Shown here: positions 1 through 5,351 of the stretch, piece after piece | Layout: each line of letters begins with the position of its first letter | How positions within the stretch are numbered: the stretch's first letter is position 1 | From: Methanosarcinales archaeon | Lineage (GTDB): Archaea; Nanobdellota; Nanobdellia; Woesearchaeales; CG1-02-33-12 | Assembly: GCA_017610505.1 (NCBI GenBank) | Contig: JAFCBX010000023.1 | Span: 1 to 14,077, forward strand | DNA length: 14,077 nt | Direction of reading: 5' to 3' | Notes under the pieces: model-generated | Databases searched by the model: none | Told to the model about the DNA's origin: nothing | Seen by the model: only the letters and a program-made list of their open reading frames with translations | Program-made: the position numbers and the translations under genes

Positions 1-393
1 CATTATTATTATGGTGCTGCTAAATGTCAGGGCAATAGCAATATATATTGAAACTATTGTAGAAAAGCCTAACAACTTACCTATGAAAAATCCAATTACA
101 GAAGTAAATATAACTTGACCTGCCCCTGTGATTAAAGAAACCTTACCAACACTTTTTATTATTTTTGGATTCAAGTTTAACCCAACTACAAACAAAAGAA
201 AAGCTATACCTATATGCGCAAAAGTTGCAATAGCTTCTGTGGAACTAACTATATTGAGAAAATGAGGGCTTACTATAATTCCAGTTAGAATATATCCTAT
301 AATCAACGGCTGTCTTAACAATCGCATTATGTACCCAACAATAACTGCAATAATAATAATGATGCTTAACTCAATAAATATGCTTGTAGCCAT
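1..393 (-). CDS. CPA2-family cation/proton antiporter, N-terminal part (truncated by window edge)
   Basis: This is the first 131 codons of an integral membrane protein that continues beyond the left edge. It reads from ATG at 393 and stays open to base 1. About five hydrophobic segments are visible (roughly residues 4-21, 28-48, 53-73, 86-110 and 112-131). The family signature is clear: RQPLIIGYILTGIIVSP near residues 27-43, FLLFVVGLNL near 65-74, and an SST motif near 126-128 in the fifth helix. These match KefB/NapA-like CPA2 monovalent cation/proton antiporters, which exchange Na+ or K+ for H+ across the cytoplasmic membrane. The gene starts 16 bases after the CBS-protein stop, with a GGAG Shine-Dalgarno about 11 bases upstream, so the two are probably cotranscribed. 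The ion specificity and any C-terminal TrkA domain cannot be judged because the rest is missing. Confidence 0.9.
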   Translation of the reverse strand, partial: MATSIFIELSIIIIIAVIVGYIMRLLRQPLIIGYILTGIIVSPHFLNIVSSTEAIATFAHIGIAFLLFVVGLNLNPKIIKSVGKVSLITGAGQVIFTSVIGFFIGKLLGFSTIVSIYIAIALTFSSTIIIM

Positions 394-409
394 CTTTTTT
401 CAATCTCCA

Positions 410-976
410 TCACAACTTTCCAAGCAAATCAATCAAACTGCTGGGGGTTAAAACACCTATAACCTTCTTATTTTTGTCTAAAATAGGAATATAATGAAAA
501 CCCTCTTTATACACTAACTCTATCACTTTGTTAATTGGAGCATCGAGGTTTACTGTGGATTTATGTTTATTTACTAATTCCTTAGCTTTCTTATACAAAA
601 ATTCCCTTTTATAACCCACATTTAATATTTTTGTGAGTGGTTCATATTCCACTTGATGTAAAAATAGTTTAATTAAGTCTTCACAGCTAATTTCTCCAAT
701 AAATCTCTTGTCTTTTGTAACTACTATACAAACATTTGTATCTTCTCTTCTTAATTTCTTTATTATTTTATCTGCATCGTCATCCTGATGAACAAATACA
801 GGTTTGATTATAGCATCTTTCGCAATTAATCTTCTTATATCTTCAGTCTCAGAGATAATAATAGCTTCTTTTTCTCTTAGTTTTTTGACTTGGTGTGATG
901 ATTTTACTTGTTTTACATTCTTAAGCTCATGCTCTTTATACCCACTAAATTTTAGGATTTTTTGTTTTTGTCGCAT
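410..976 (-). CDS. CBS-domain pair protein, probable regulator of the adjacent antiporter
   Basis: A soluble protein of 188 residues with two CBS domains. CBS1 spans about residues 53-107 (FIGEISCEDLIKLF at its end). CBS2 spans about 115-188 (HYIPILDKNKKVIGVLTPSSLIDLL). The basic, lysine-rich stretch at residues 1-36 could be an extended tail. CBS pairs bind adenine nucleotides and usually regulate a partner protein. Here the partner is likely the antiporter encoded 16 bases downstream; this is inference from position. Start choice: ATG at 982 forms an ATGA overlap with the upstream stop, but the GAGGT sequence directly abuts it. The second ATG (976), one codon later, sits about 6 bases from GAGGT and fits better. 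The difference is two residues. A longer reading to 1033 would overlap the upstream gene and is not favoured. Confidence 0.85.
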   Translation of the reverse strand: MRQKQKILKFSGYKEHELKNVKQVKSSHQVKKLREKEAIIISETEDIRRLIAKDAIIKPVFVHQDDDADKIIKKLRREDTNVCIVVTKDKRFIGEISCEDLIKLFLHQVEYEPLTKILNVGYKREFLYKKAKELVNKHKSTVNLDAPINKVIELVYKEGFHYIPILDKNKKVIGVLTPSSLIDLLGKL

Positions 977-978
977 TT

Positions 979-1239
979 TCATACCTCTTTTTGTTTTGTG
1001 CTTCTTAATAATCCACTCGTAAATACCAGCCAAATAGCGATTATAAAAAAAGGAAATCCAACATAATAATAAATAATGTAAGGCTGGATTAGCTCAGGTT
1101 TTAATAATAATAAAACAATAACAAGAATATAAAATAGGATATAAACTAAAGAGATAATTAAGGATGGACCCATAAGTGCACTATTTATCTTTATCCAAAT
1201 AGAATATTTTTCCAAATATTCTAGGTTTTCTTTTTTCAT
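979..1239 (-). CDS. Small two-helix membrane protein
   Basis: A protein of 86 residues with two hydrophobic segments (about residues 22-47 and 53-76), a charged N-terminus and a lysine-rich C-terminal end (STKQKEV). No recognised family. It is the first gene of a minus-strand operon, and its TGA stop overlaps the possible start of the CBS-protein gene in an ATGA junction, which suggests translational coupling. A clear TATA box (1259-1270) lies about 26 bases upstream of the ATG, so the transcript probably begins at or next to the start codon and is leaderless. Because it is linked to a CBS-pair protein and a CPA2 antiporter, it could be an accessory subunit or membrane anchor for that transporter. 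That role is inference; the sequence shows only a short two-helix membrane protein. Confidence 0.7.
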   Translation of the reverse strand: MKKENLEYLEKYSIWIKINSALMGPSLIISLVYILFYILVIVLLLLKPELIQPYIIYYYVGFPFFIIAIWLVFTSGLLRSTKQKEV

Positions 1240-1258
1240 ATACTTAATCCAATAGAAA

Positions 1259-1270
1259 GATATATTTAAA
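1259..1270 (-). promoter_or_regulatory. TATA box of the two-helix/CBS/antiporter operon
   Basis: On the minus strand the sequence TTTAAATATATC is centred about 26 bases upstream of the ATG at 1239. This is the standard archaeal TATA-to-start-site spacing, so transcription should begin at the start codon (leaderless mRNA). Confidence 0.6.
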
Positions 1271-1284
1271 TGAAGAATACAAAA

Positions 1285-1315
1285 TGAGAAAATAGAAGGT
1301 AAAAAGAAGGTAAAT
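1285..1315 (-). terminator. Possible U-rich terminator after the membrane-anchored winged-helix gene
   Basis: Just past the TAA at 1315-1317 the minus strand is pyrimidine-rich, with two 11-base units (TTTACCTTCT-like, on the plus strand 1294-1304 and 1305-1315) followed by TATTTTCTC. Archaeal RNA polymerase often stops at such T-rich tracts. No hairpin is needed and none is seen. This is a weak, position-based call. Confidence 0.3.
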
Positions 1316-1755
1316 TAGTAGAGTATAGAATCTCCCAAAGGTGTAAGTTTAAGATATTTATTGTTCCCCTTTTCTTCAAAAAAGATGTACTGTAAATCCA
1401 GTAGATTGTCTAGTTTTTTCTTTAATGTTGGTTTTGTAATATTTAGCCGAGTCCTTAAATTTCTTTGATTAATTAAGATTCCTTTAATTTCAGCTTCTTT
1501 AATAATTTTTAATATATTCATTAATTCTTCAGGTATTAATCTGTTTATTCTTCGTTTATAAAAGATATAGAATATCTTAGATACAATATAAAATAATATA
1601 ATAAAGAGCAATAGCTGGAGTATGGAATGAAATATGGATGGCATCCCCAATATATGATCCAAAAAATCATCAATTAGTTCAGTAATAATAAAAATTATGA
1701 AAATCATGTACAACAAACTACTTTCATTGTGTTTTTTGAATCGAATGTGCATCAT
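1315..1755 (-). CDS. Membrane-anchored winged-helix DNA-binding protein
   Basis: A protein of 146 residues with an unusual layout. Two hydrophobic segments (about residues 14-37 and 41-66) are followed by a basic turn (YKRR, 67-70) and a C-terminal winged-helix domain (about 75-146). The recognition-helix region is NLRTRLNITKPTLKKKLDNL, and the wing contains KGNNKYLKLTPLG. The positive-inside rule places the C-terminal domain in the cytoplasm. Archaea have several families of membrane-tethered HTH regulators that read envelope or ion signals; I cannot name this one. The two consecutive ATG codons (1755 and 1752) make the start uncertain by one residue. A TATA-like sequence at 1789-1796 predicts a leader of about 12 bases. 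It lies next to the antiporter operon and is transcribed in the same direction, but has its own promoter. Confidence 0.75.
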   Translation of the reverse strand: MMHIRFKKHNESSLLYMIFIIFIITELIDDFLDHILGMPSIFHSILQLLLFIILFYIVSKIFYIFYKRRINRLIPEELMNILKIIKEAEIKGILINQRNLRTRLNITKPTLKKKLDNLLDLQYIFFEEKGNNKYLKLTPLGDSILY

Positions 1756-1788
1756 CTTTTATCTGATTAAGAGTTATTTAATTTTTCA

Positions 1789-1796
1789 ATATAAAA
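1789..1796 (-). promoter_or_regulatory. Probable TATA box of the membrane-anchored winged-helix gene
   Basis: The minus-strand sequence TTTTATAT is centred about 38 bases upstream of the ATG at 1755, so transcription would start near 1767 and leave a leader of about 12 bases. The surroundings are very A+T-rich, so confidence is modest. Confidence 0.4.
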
Positions 1797-2024
1797 TTTT
1801 CAAATTGACTGAAGATTATTAATTCTTTCTTTTACAGTAATTTTATATTTTTTGATACCTTTATAATTATAATAATAGCCCTCATTCATATATTTATAAA
1901 TGTTGCTTTTTTAAATATAAGAACTCTTCCATAATTTTTGTTCTTTATGTCATAAAAATCAAAGATTTCTTAGCGTATAAAAGGCGAAGCCTATTCTGAT
2001 TAATACTTTTAGAGGTGTTCCATA
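1797..2024. other. A+T-rich gap between two winged-helix genes
   Basis: I see no convincing gene in either strand; the ATG codons meet stops within a few codons. The one structured element is a small hairpin at 1982-1992 (AGGC, loop of three, GCCT). Read on the minus strand it is followed by TTTT and lies about 35 bases beyond the stop of the small winged-helix gene, so it could be that gene's terminator. Confidence 0.4.
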
Positions 2025-2270
2025 TTATTTTAGAACATTATACAACTCTTTATTAAGTATAATCTTATTTATTTTACCAAGCTTCTCCTTATGAATGATC
2101 CCTTTTTGTTCAAGATTTATAAGGATCCTGTGAGTTTTAACTTTATTCAAATTTGGCAAATGAGACAACTCATATTGTTGCACTTTTCCATCATTTTCTA
2201 AAAGTGTCTCAATTACTTTTCTTTCTTGTCCTGTTAAGAAATTTAGAATAATCTTGGCATTCTTCTTCAA
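2025..2270 (-). CDS. Small winged-helix transcriptional regulator
   Basis: A protein of 81 residues that is almost entirely one winged-helix domain: FLTGQERKVIETLLENDGKV (helix 1), then a recognition region near LPNLNKVKTHRILINLEQKG and a wing ending in KINKIILN. It resembles archaeal MarR-like or DUF7343-like HTH domains, which are often the C-terminal part of larger proteins. The start is a TTG at 2268-2270. No ATG or GTG exists in frame before the stop at 2304-2306. A TATA box centred about 25 bases upstream of the TTG supports a leaderless transcript starting at this codon. The alternative is that this is the surviving DNA-binding domain of a truncated longer gene. Its target is unknown. 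It is divergent from rnpB, whose promoter lies only about 50 bases away. Confidence 0.7.
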   Translation of the reverse strand: MKKNAKIILNFLTGQERKVIETLLENDGKVQQYELSHLPNLNKVKTHRILINLEQKGIIHKEKLGKINKIILNKELYNVLK

Positions 2271-2290
2271 TGACCGTTCTTGTTGAATTA

Positions 2291-2298
2291 CTTTATAT
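2291..2298 (-). promoter_or_regulatory. TATA box of the small winged-helix gene
   Basis: On the minus strand ATATAAAG is centred 25 bases upstream of the TTG start at 2270. The spacing is what decides the TTG as the start codon of a leaderless mRNA. Confidence 0.5.
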
Positions 2299-2345
2299 GA
2301 TGTTTAAGAAGAAGAAATAATTAATCTTTTTTACATCACACAAAC

Positions 2346-2355
2346 CTTTATAAAC
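2346..2355 (+). promoter_or_regulatory. TATA box of rnpB
   Basis: CTTTATAAAC, preceded by AAAC as a possible BRE, is centred about 25 bases before the first base of the P1 helix at 2375. Confidence 0.65.
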
Positions 2356-2374
2356 AACTAAAACACCCTTATTT

Positions 2375-2674
2375 GTGTAGGGTAAGTACTTAACTACGGC
2401 CTTTTGGCTGAGGAAAGTCCACCCACTATATGTAGTCACTCTTGGGAAAGAGTTCCTGAAAAGGAAGGCAACCACTCAGAAACGAGACAGCCATTGAGGA
2501 GGATGATGCTTGCGAAGTCTTTGGCAACAAAGATGAGTTAACCAGCAGACGTTCTCAATGGAACTGGTGAAACGGTGAGTCCTGGCTTGTGCAAGTCATA
2601 CGACGCTTAGTTAAATGTTAAGGCAGTCCTTACAAATGTGGACTGACAAAAGGTGGCTTATTCTTACCCTACGC
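2375..2674 (+). ncRNA. rnpB: RNase P RNA (archaeal)
   Basis: This is the catalytic RNA of ribonuclease P, which removes 5' leaders from precursor tRNAs. The ends are set by a 12-bp P1 helix: 2375-2386 pairs with 2663-2674, with a single G-U pair. Conserved RNase P blocks follow in the right order: GGCTGAGGAAAGTCC at 2406-2420 (CR-I), AGGCAACC and CAGAAAC at about 2466-2483 (CR-II/III), GGTGAAACGGTGAG near 2566-2579 with GTGCAAG near 2589-2595 (CR-IV), and ACAAAAGGTGGCTTATTC near 2646-2663 (CR-V). The length of about 300 bases suits an archaeal type A-like RNA. A TATA box sits about 25 bases upstream. A T-run at 2686-2691 follows and merges with the next gene's TATA box. It could serve both tRNAs in this window. 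An open reading frame on the opposite strand (2293-2475) is spurious. Confidence 0.95.
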
Positions 2675-2686
2675 TTTATAGTAATG

Positions 2687-2697
2687 TTTTTATATAA
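2687..2697 (+). promoter_or_regulatory. TATA box of the Sec61-beta gene, overlapping the end-of-rnpB T-run
   Basis: TTTTTATATAA is centred about 25 bases before the ATG at 2719, predicting a leaderless mRNA. Only 12 bases separate it from the 3' end of rnpB, so its T-run may also help end rnpB transcription. Confidence 0.6.
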
Positions 2698-2718
2698 CCC
2701 TTATTTTACTTAAATAAA

Positions 2719-2898
2719 ATGGCACGAGACAATAAAATTAATCTTCCATCCAGCGGAGGCGGCTTGATAAGGTATTTTGATGAATACAGAAGCAAGATAA
2801 GCTTTAAGCCGGGCCACATAATAGTTTTGGTTGTAATAATAATCATAATAGAAATAGTCCTTCACACATGGGGCTATAGTTTCTTAGGTTTACCATAA
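2719..2898 (+). CDS. Preprotein translocase subunit Sec61-beta (SecG in archaea)
   Basis: A 59-residue tail-anchored membrane protein, the small third subunit of the archaeal SecYE-beta translocon. The N-terminal cytoplasmic part has the family hallmark: LPSSGGGLIRYFDEYRSK (residues 9-26) matches the Sec61-beta pattern of a Pro-Ser-Gly-rich loop followed by GLIRYFDEE. This is followed by FKPGHIIVLVVIIIIIEIVL, a single transmembrane helix (about residues 33-48), and a short external tail. The start ATG is fixed by the TATA spacing, which implies a leaderless transcript. The stop is followed at once by the AAGGTGAT Shine-Dalgarno of the NAC gene, so the two genes are very probably cotranscribed. 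Sec61-beta is not essential for the pore but assists translocation. Confidence 0.9.
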   Translation: MARDNKINLPSSGGGLIRYFDEYRSKISFKPGHIIVLVVIIIIIEIVLHTWGYSFLGLP

Positions 2899-2907
2899 GG
2901 TGATTTG

Positions 2908-3249
2908 ATGTTTCCTGGAATGAATTCAAGAAAAGCTGCACAAATGATGAAAAAAATGGGCATACAGCAGGTTGAGATTCCTGCAACAGAGGTTATAATA
3001 AAAACCCCTGAAAAGGAAATTGTTATTACAGAGCCCCAGGTTAGCAAGGTCAATATGATGGGCCAGGAGACCTTTCAAATCATGGGCAATATAAACGAAA
3101 GGGAGCTATCAACTGAGCCTAAAATAAATGAGGAAGACATAAAAACAGTCATGGAACAAGCAGGTGTGACAGAAGAAGAAGCAAAAAAAGCAATTGAGGA
3201 CTCAAAAGGGGATTTGGCAAAGGCGATTCTCAGCTTAAAAAAAGATTAA
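2908..3249 (+). CDS. nac: Nascent polypeptide-associated complex, alpha subunit
   Basis: A protein of 113 residues that binds nascent chains at the ribosome exit tunnel. The N-terminal MFPGMNSRKAAQMMKKMGI is typical of archaeal NAC alpha. The NAC beta-barrel domain follows (about residues 20-60; ATEVIIKTPEKEIVITEP, then the conserved MGQETFQIMG). The C-terminal UBA domain lies at about 72-113 (INEEDIKTVMEQAGVTEEEA and KGDLAKAILSL). Archaea form NAC alpha homodimers. The start at 2908 is chosen because AAGGTGAT at 2897-2904 sits 3 bases before it; a TTG one codon upstream would remove that spacing. It is probably cotranscribed with the Sec61-beta gene 9 bases upstream, pairing secretion and nascent-chain handling. 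Confidence 0.93.
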   Translation: MFPGMNSRKAAQMMKKMGIQQVEIPATEVIIKTPEKEIVITEPQVSKVNMMGQETFQIMGNINERELSTEPKINEEDIKTVMEQAGVTEEEAKKAIEDSKGDLAKAILSLKKD

Positions 3250-3251
3250 TT

Positions 3252-3261
3252 ATTTATATTT
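3252..3261 (+). promoter_or_regulatory. TATA box of the paralogue pair
   Basis: ATTTATATTT is centred about 25 bases before the ATG at 3281, predicting a leaderless mRNA separate from the NAC transcript. Confidence 0.5.
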
Positions 3262-3280
3262 CTATGTTATATTAAATTAA

Positions 3281-3766
3281 ATGGAACAATTCCAAGAGGC
3301 AATAGAGAAGGCTAATCAAAAGCTAAAGATAGCAGATCACATGATTTTTATGACTTACCCTTTGGTTAGGGACAATAGGCTATTATTATCAATTATTCAA
3401 AACATCTTTCTTGCATTAACAAATGCAATGTCTTCTATACTCTATTATGAAAGGTTATTTAAAAAAATTCCACCATTTAATGATAATTTTGATTCAAAAT
3501 TCACTATTTTTAGAAGTAAATGCGTTGATAGGCTTAATATTGACAAAAAATACATAAAACTTATATCAGAAATAAAGGATATAATAGTTGAGCATAAAAA
3601 AAGCCCTGTTGAATTTGAAAGAAATAATAAATTTGTCATATGCTCAAGCACATACCGCATGCGGACAATATCTATCGAAGAAATAAAAAAATATATAACT
3701 GAAACCAGGATGTTTATTCAGGAAGCAAATAACATAGTGAGCAGGAATGAAAGAATCTTTAGATAA
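3281..3766 (+). CDS. Conserved-looking helical protein of unknown function (first of a paralogous pair)
   Basis: I do not recognise a named family. The 161-residue protein is predicted mostly alpha-helical, without signal peptide or membrane helix. An N-terminal helical part (residues 3-62; KLKIADHMIFMTYPLVRDNR then LLLSIIQNIFLALTNAMSSI) is followed by a PPFNDNF turn, a middle helical section and a short segment with beta character (NKFVICSSTYRMRTISIEE, about 116-134), then a last helix. The fold pattern is reminiscent of HEPN-like four-helix bundles, but no R-x4-6-H catalytic motif is visible, so that is only a guess. The next gene overlaps it by 20 bases and encodes a related protein, with which it may form a heterodimer. 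It is preceded by its own TATA box and follows the Sec61-beta and NAC genes. Confidence 0.8.
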   Translation: MEQFQEAIEKANQKLKIADHMIFMTYPLVRDNRLLLSIIQNIFLALTNAMSSILYYERLFKKIPPFNDNFDSKFTIFRSKCVDRLNIDKKYIKLISEIKDIIVEHKKSPVEFERNNKFVICSSTYRMRTISIEEIKKYITETRMFIQEANNIVSRNERIFR

Positions 3767-4217
3767 AGCAACAGAAGAATTAAAGAGAGTAGACCACCTT
3801 GTGTTTGTAAGCCTTAAATACACGAGAACAGCTGATGTCCTGAAGAGTATTCTTCAAAGGATGATAAATGCATTTTCTTTTGGATTTGAGGCCCTTTTGA
3901 TATATGCCAAAGAGCAGAAATTAATAACAGACTATCCTGAAAACAAAGCACTTAGATGCAATACGCTCAAGGAAATATACTCTAATGAAAAGAGGTTGCA
4001 TGAATATATTGATTATTATCTTAAACTAAGAAAAATCATGCGGGCAGAATATACTAAAACAGAAGAATACAGAAGGCATGTAACAATGAGTGTTGTGATT
4101 GATGGCGAGCCAATTGATATAACAATGGATTCAGTAAAGGAAGACTTTGAGATGTTGAAGGAATTCATTAAGTATATAAAGGAGTTTATCTTTGGAAAAC
4201 CAGAAGAAGAATATTAA
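3747..4217 (+). CDS. Helical protein of unknown function (second of a paralogous pair)
   Basis: A 156-residue protein of the same apparent family as the preceding gene. The shared core is visible by eye: ATEELKRVDHLVFVS here against ANQKLKIADHMIFMT there, then VLKSILQRMINAF against LLLSIIQNIFLAL, and near the end a match between DSVKEDFEMLKEFI and EEIKKYITETRMFI. The start ATG lies inside the previous gene, 20 bases before its stop and in a different frame. A purine-rich AGCAGGA precedes the ATG at 3747 and may act as Shine-Dalgarno. The overlap implies coupled translation in roughly equal amounts. The stop is 3 bases from the convergent stop of the HEPN gene, so the two transcripts must overlap at their 3' ends unless both terminate inside coding sequence. 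Confidence 0.8.
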   Translation: MKESLDKATEELKRVDHLVFVSLKYTRTADVLKSILQRMINAFSFGFEALLIYAKEQKLITDYPENKALRCNTLKEIYSNEKRLHEYIDYYLKLRKIMRAEYTKTEEYRRHVTMSVVIDGEPIDITMDSVKEDFEMLKEFIKYIKEFIFGKPEEEY

Positions 4218-4220
4218 TTT

Positions 4221-4640
4221 CTATTTTATAATCTCGTTGATTTTTTTGTAAAAACTTTCTGCAACATTAATAATATGTTTTACATCATCTTCATTAAATT
4301 CAGATTCCAATCCATAAAGACCCTCATGCCTTTGTTCCCTTGCGTTATTGAACTCAAACAATAATTCATTTCCAATCTCATTAGCATATTTATCTTTCAG
4401 ATAAATGAAAACTGCATAATGGCTTTTTTCCTGTATTCCATCTTTGTATAACAAGGCTCTTGCTGCATGAAACATGGAGGTATAAGCAGATAATATCACT
4501 AAATTAAAACCTGGTATCATGATCAATTTTTTACAATCATTAAGATATCTCTTTGATATTTCCAATGATTTCTTGGATTTATCCAGATCTTTTGGTATTT
4601 TTCTTAACAATCTTTTTTCAAAAAGCTCTTTTAATCTCAT
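4221..4640 (-). CDS. HEPN-domain protein, partner of the adjacent nucleotidyltransferase
   Basis: A protein of 139 residues forming one HEPN domain. Landmarks are VILSAYTSMFHAARALLYKDG (about residues 48-68) and the AREQRHEGLYG motif (100-110), where R101, R104, H105 and Y109 stand in the place of the HEPN R-x4-6-H catalytic motif, with a slightly shorter spacing as in the UPF0332-like branch. Many HEPN proteins are RNases that act as toxins; others are inactive partners. Its start ATG overlaps the TGA stop of the MNT gene in ATGA, so the two are translationally coupled. A longer reading from 4721 would overlap the MNT gene by 85 bases and is rejected. In MNT/HEPN systems the nucleotidyltransferase modifies or restrains the HEPN toxin. 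Activity here is inferred from family only. Confidence 0.85.
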   Translation of the reverse strand: MRLKELFEKRLLRKIPKDLDKSKKSLEISKRYLNDCKKLIMIPGFNLVILSAYTSMFHAARALLYKDGIQEKSHYAVFIYLKDKYANEIGNELLFEFNNAREQRHEGLYGLESEFNEDDVKHIINVAESFYKKINEIIK

Positions 4641-5158
4641 TCTGGCATTTCTCCTTTTAATAAAATCCCTTTTTTGACTTCTCTTGCAAAAGCTAAGTTC
4701 TCTTTTTTTGTTTTTTTCCATTGGGCTGGGGTCATTTTAACTATCTGGGTGTCATACCCTTCATATTCATGAATTTTAAAATCCTCTTTTTTGTTAGATA
4801 CCACTAATAAATCAATATCGCTCTGCTGGTCATTCTCTCCTTTTGCAAAGCTTCCATATAATATTACTGATATTGATGGCTCTAATTTTTTTATTAGTGG
4901 CTTAACAAATTCTATGTTGCTTGTTATTTTAATCTGTTTTAAAAGTCTTTCCTCCATATTTCCGGAAACAATCCGAAGGTTTGCAATATTCTCCTCTTTA
5001 GTTAGATTAAGTTTTTTTAGCCTGTCAAGGGCTTTTTTAGCAGAGCTTGGAGAAATTTTCAATATTTTAGCTATTTCCCTTAAATAGAACTTCCTGTATG
5101 GCTCATCAGCAATAAGATTTAAGACTTTCCAGTCTGTTTTGTCTAATTTTTCGAACAT
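4637..5158 (-). CDS. MNT-type nucleotidyltransferase with N-terminal winged helix
   Basis: A 173-residue protein with two parts. Residues about 5-65 form a winged-helix DNA-binding domain (FYLREIAKILKISPSSAKKAL). Residues about 85-170 are a minimal nucleotidyltransferase of the polymerase-beta superfamily, with ILYGSFAKGENDQQSDIDLL holding the GS motif (G102, S103) and the catalytic D114-x-D116; D136 in GYDTQIV may be the third carboxylate. MNT proteins transfer nucleotides to partner proteins, and in HEPN/MNT toxin-antitoxin pairs act as antitoxin. The winged helix suggests that this one can also bind its own promoter. The gene is the first of a two-gene operon with the HEPN protein. Its start codon lies within one copy of a 20-bp tandem repeat. 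Confidence 0.88.
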   Translation of the reverse strand: MFEKLDKTDWKVLNLIADEPYRKFYLREIAKILKISPSSAKKALDRLKKLNLTKEENIANLRIVSGNMEERLLKQIKITSNIEFVKPLIKKLEPSISVILYGSFAKGENDQQSDIDLLVVSNKKEDFKIHEYEGYDTQIVKMTPAQWKKTKKENLAFAREVKKGILLKGEMPE

Positions 5159-5193
5159 TTGTTCTTTATAAAAAACATTTGTTCTTTATAAAC
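5154..5193. repeat. 20-bp tandem duplication spanning TATA box and start codon of the MNT gene
   Basis: Two head-to-tail 20-base units (5154-5173 and 5174-5193) are identical at 19 positions. On the minus strand each unit carries TTTATAAAG followed by AACAAATG, i.e. a TATA box and an ATG. The proximal ATG (5158) is the gene start. The distal TATA (5184-5192) is centred 30 bases before it and suits transcription; the proximal TATA is only 10 bases from the ATG and would start transcription inside the gene. The duplicated site could be a double operator for the winged-helix domain of the MNT protein. Confidence 0.85.
5184..5192 (-). promoter_or_regulatory. TATA box of the MNT/HEPN operon
   Basis: TTTATAAAG on the minus strand, in the distal copy of the tandem repeat, is centred about 30 bases upstream of the ATG at 5158. 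It would give a leader of only a few bases. Confidence 0.5.
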
Positions 5194-5233
5194 CTTTTGT
5201 TTTATACTTTAGAGCATTAATTTAATAGTAAGA

Positions 5234-5242
5234 TTTATAAAT
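5234..5242 (+). promoter_or_regulatory. TATA box of tRNA-His
   Basis: TTTATAAAT is centred about 25 bases before 5263-5264, just upstream of the tRNA. A second TATA-like run at 5243-5251 would start transcription inside the tRNA and is less likely. This may also be the main promoter for the downstream ribosomal protein cluster. Confidence 0.5.
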
Positions 5243-5265
5243 TATATAAAGATAACCTGCTTTAT

Positions 5266-5339
5266 GGCGGTAGTGGTGTAGCCTGGTAGCATAAGAGACT
5301 GTGGATCTCTTGGCCCGAGTTCAAATCTCGGCTACCGCC
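5266..5339 (+). tRNA. tRNA-His (anticodon GTG)
   Basis: A complete cloverleaf. The acceptor stem GCGGTAG pairs with CTACCGC. The D arm begins at 5276. The anticodon stem AGAGA/TCTCT closes the loop CTGTGGA, with the GTG anticodon at 5301-5303. The T arm is CCGAG-TTCAAAT-CTCGG. The discriminator is C73 (5339), the histidine identity base, and the base before G1 (5266) is an encoded G, so the G-1:C73 pair is present in the DNA. CCA is not encoded. It lies 90 bases before the S13 gene in the same direction. Confidence 0.97.
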
Positions 5340-5351
5340 CTTTCTTTCTCT

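Noticed and set aside
979..1033. 19-residue N-terminal extension of the CBS protein
   Set aside because: It would overlap the upstream two-helix gene, and the GAGGT site points to the later ATG.
2293..2475. 60-residue minus-strand open frame
   Set aside because: It lies over the 5' part of RNase P RNA and its promoter; the base conservation there is explained by the RNA.
4641..4721. 27-residue extension of the HEPN protein
   Set aside because: It lies inside the MNT gene and adds only low-complexity basic residues; the ATGA overlap at 4637-4640 gives the natural start.
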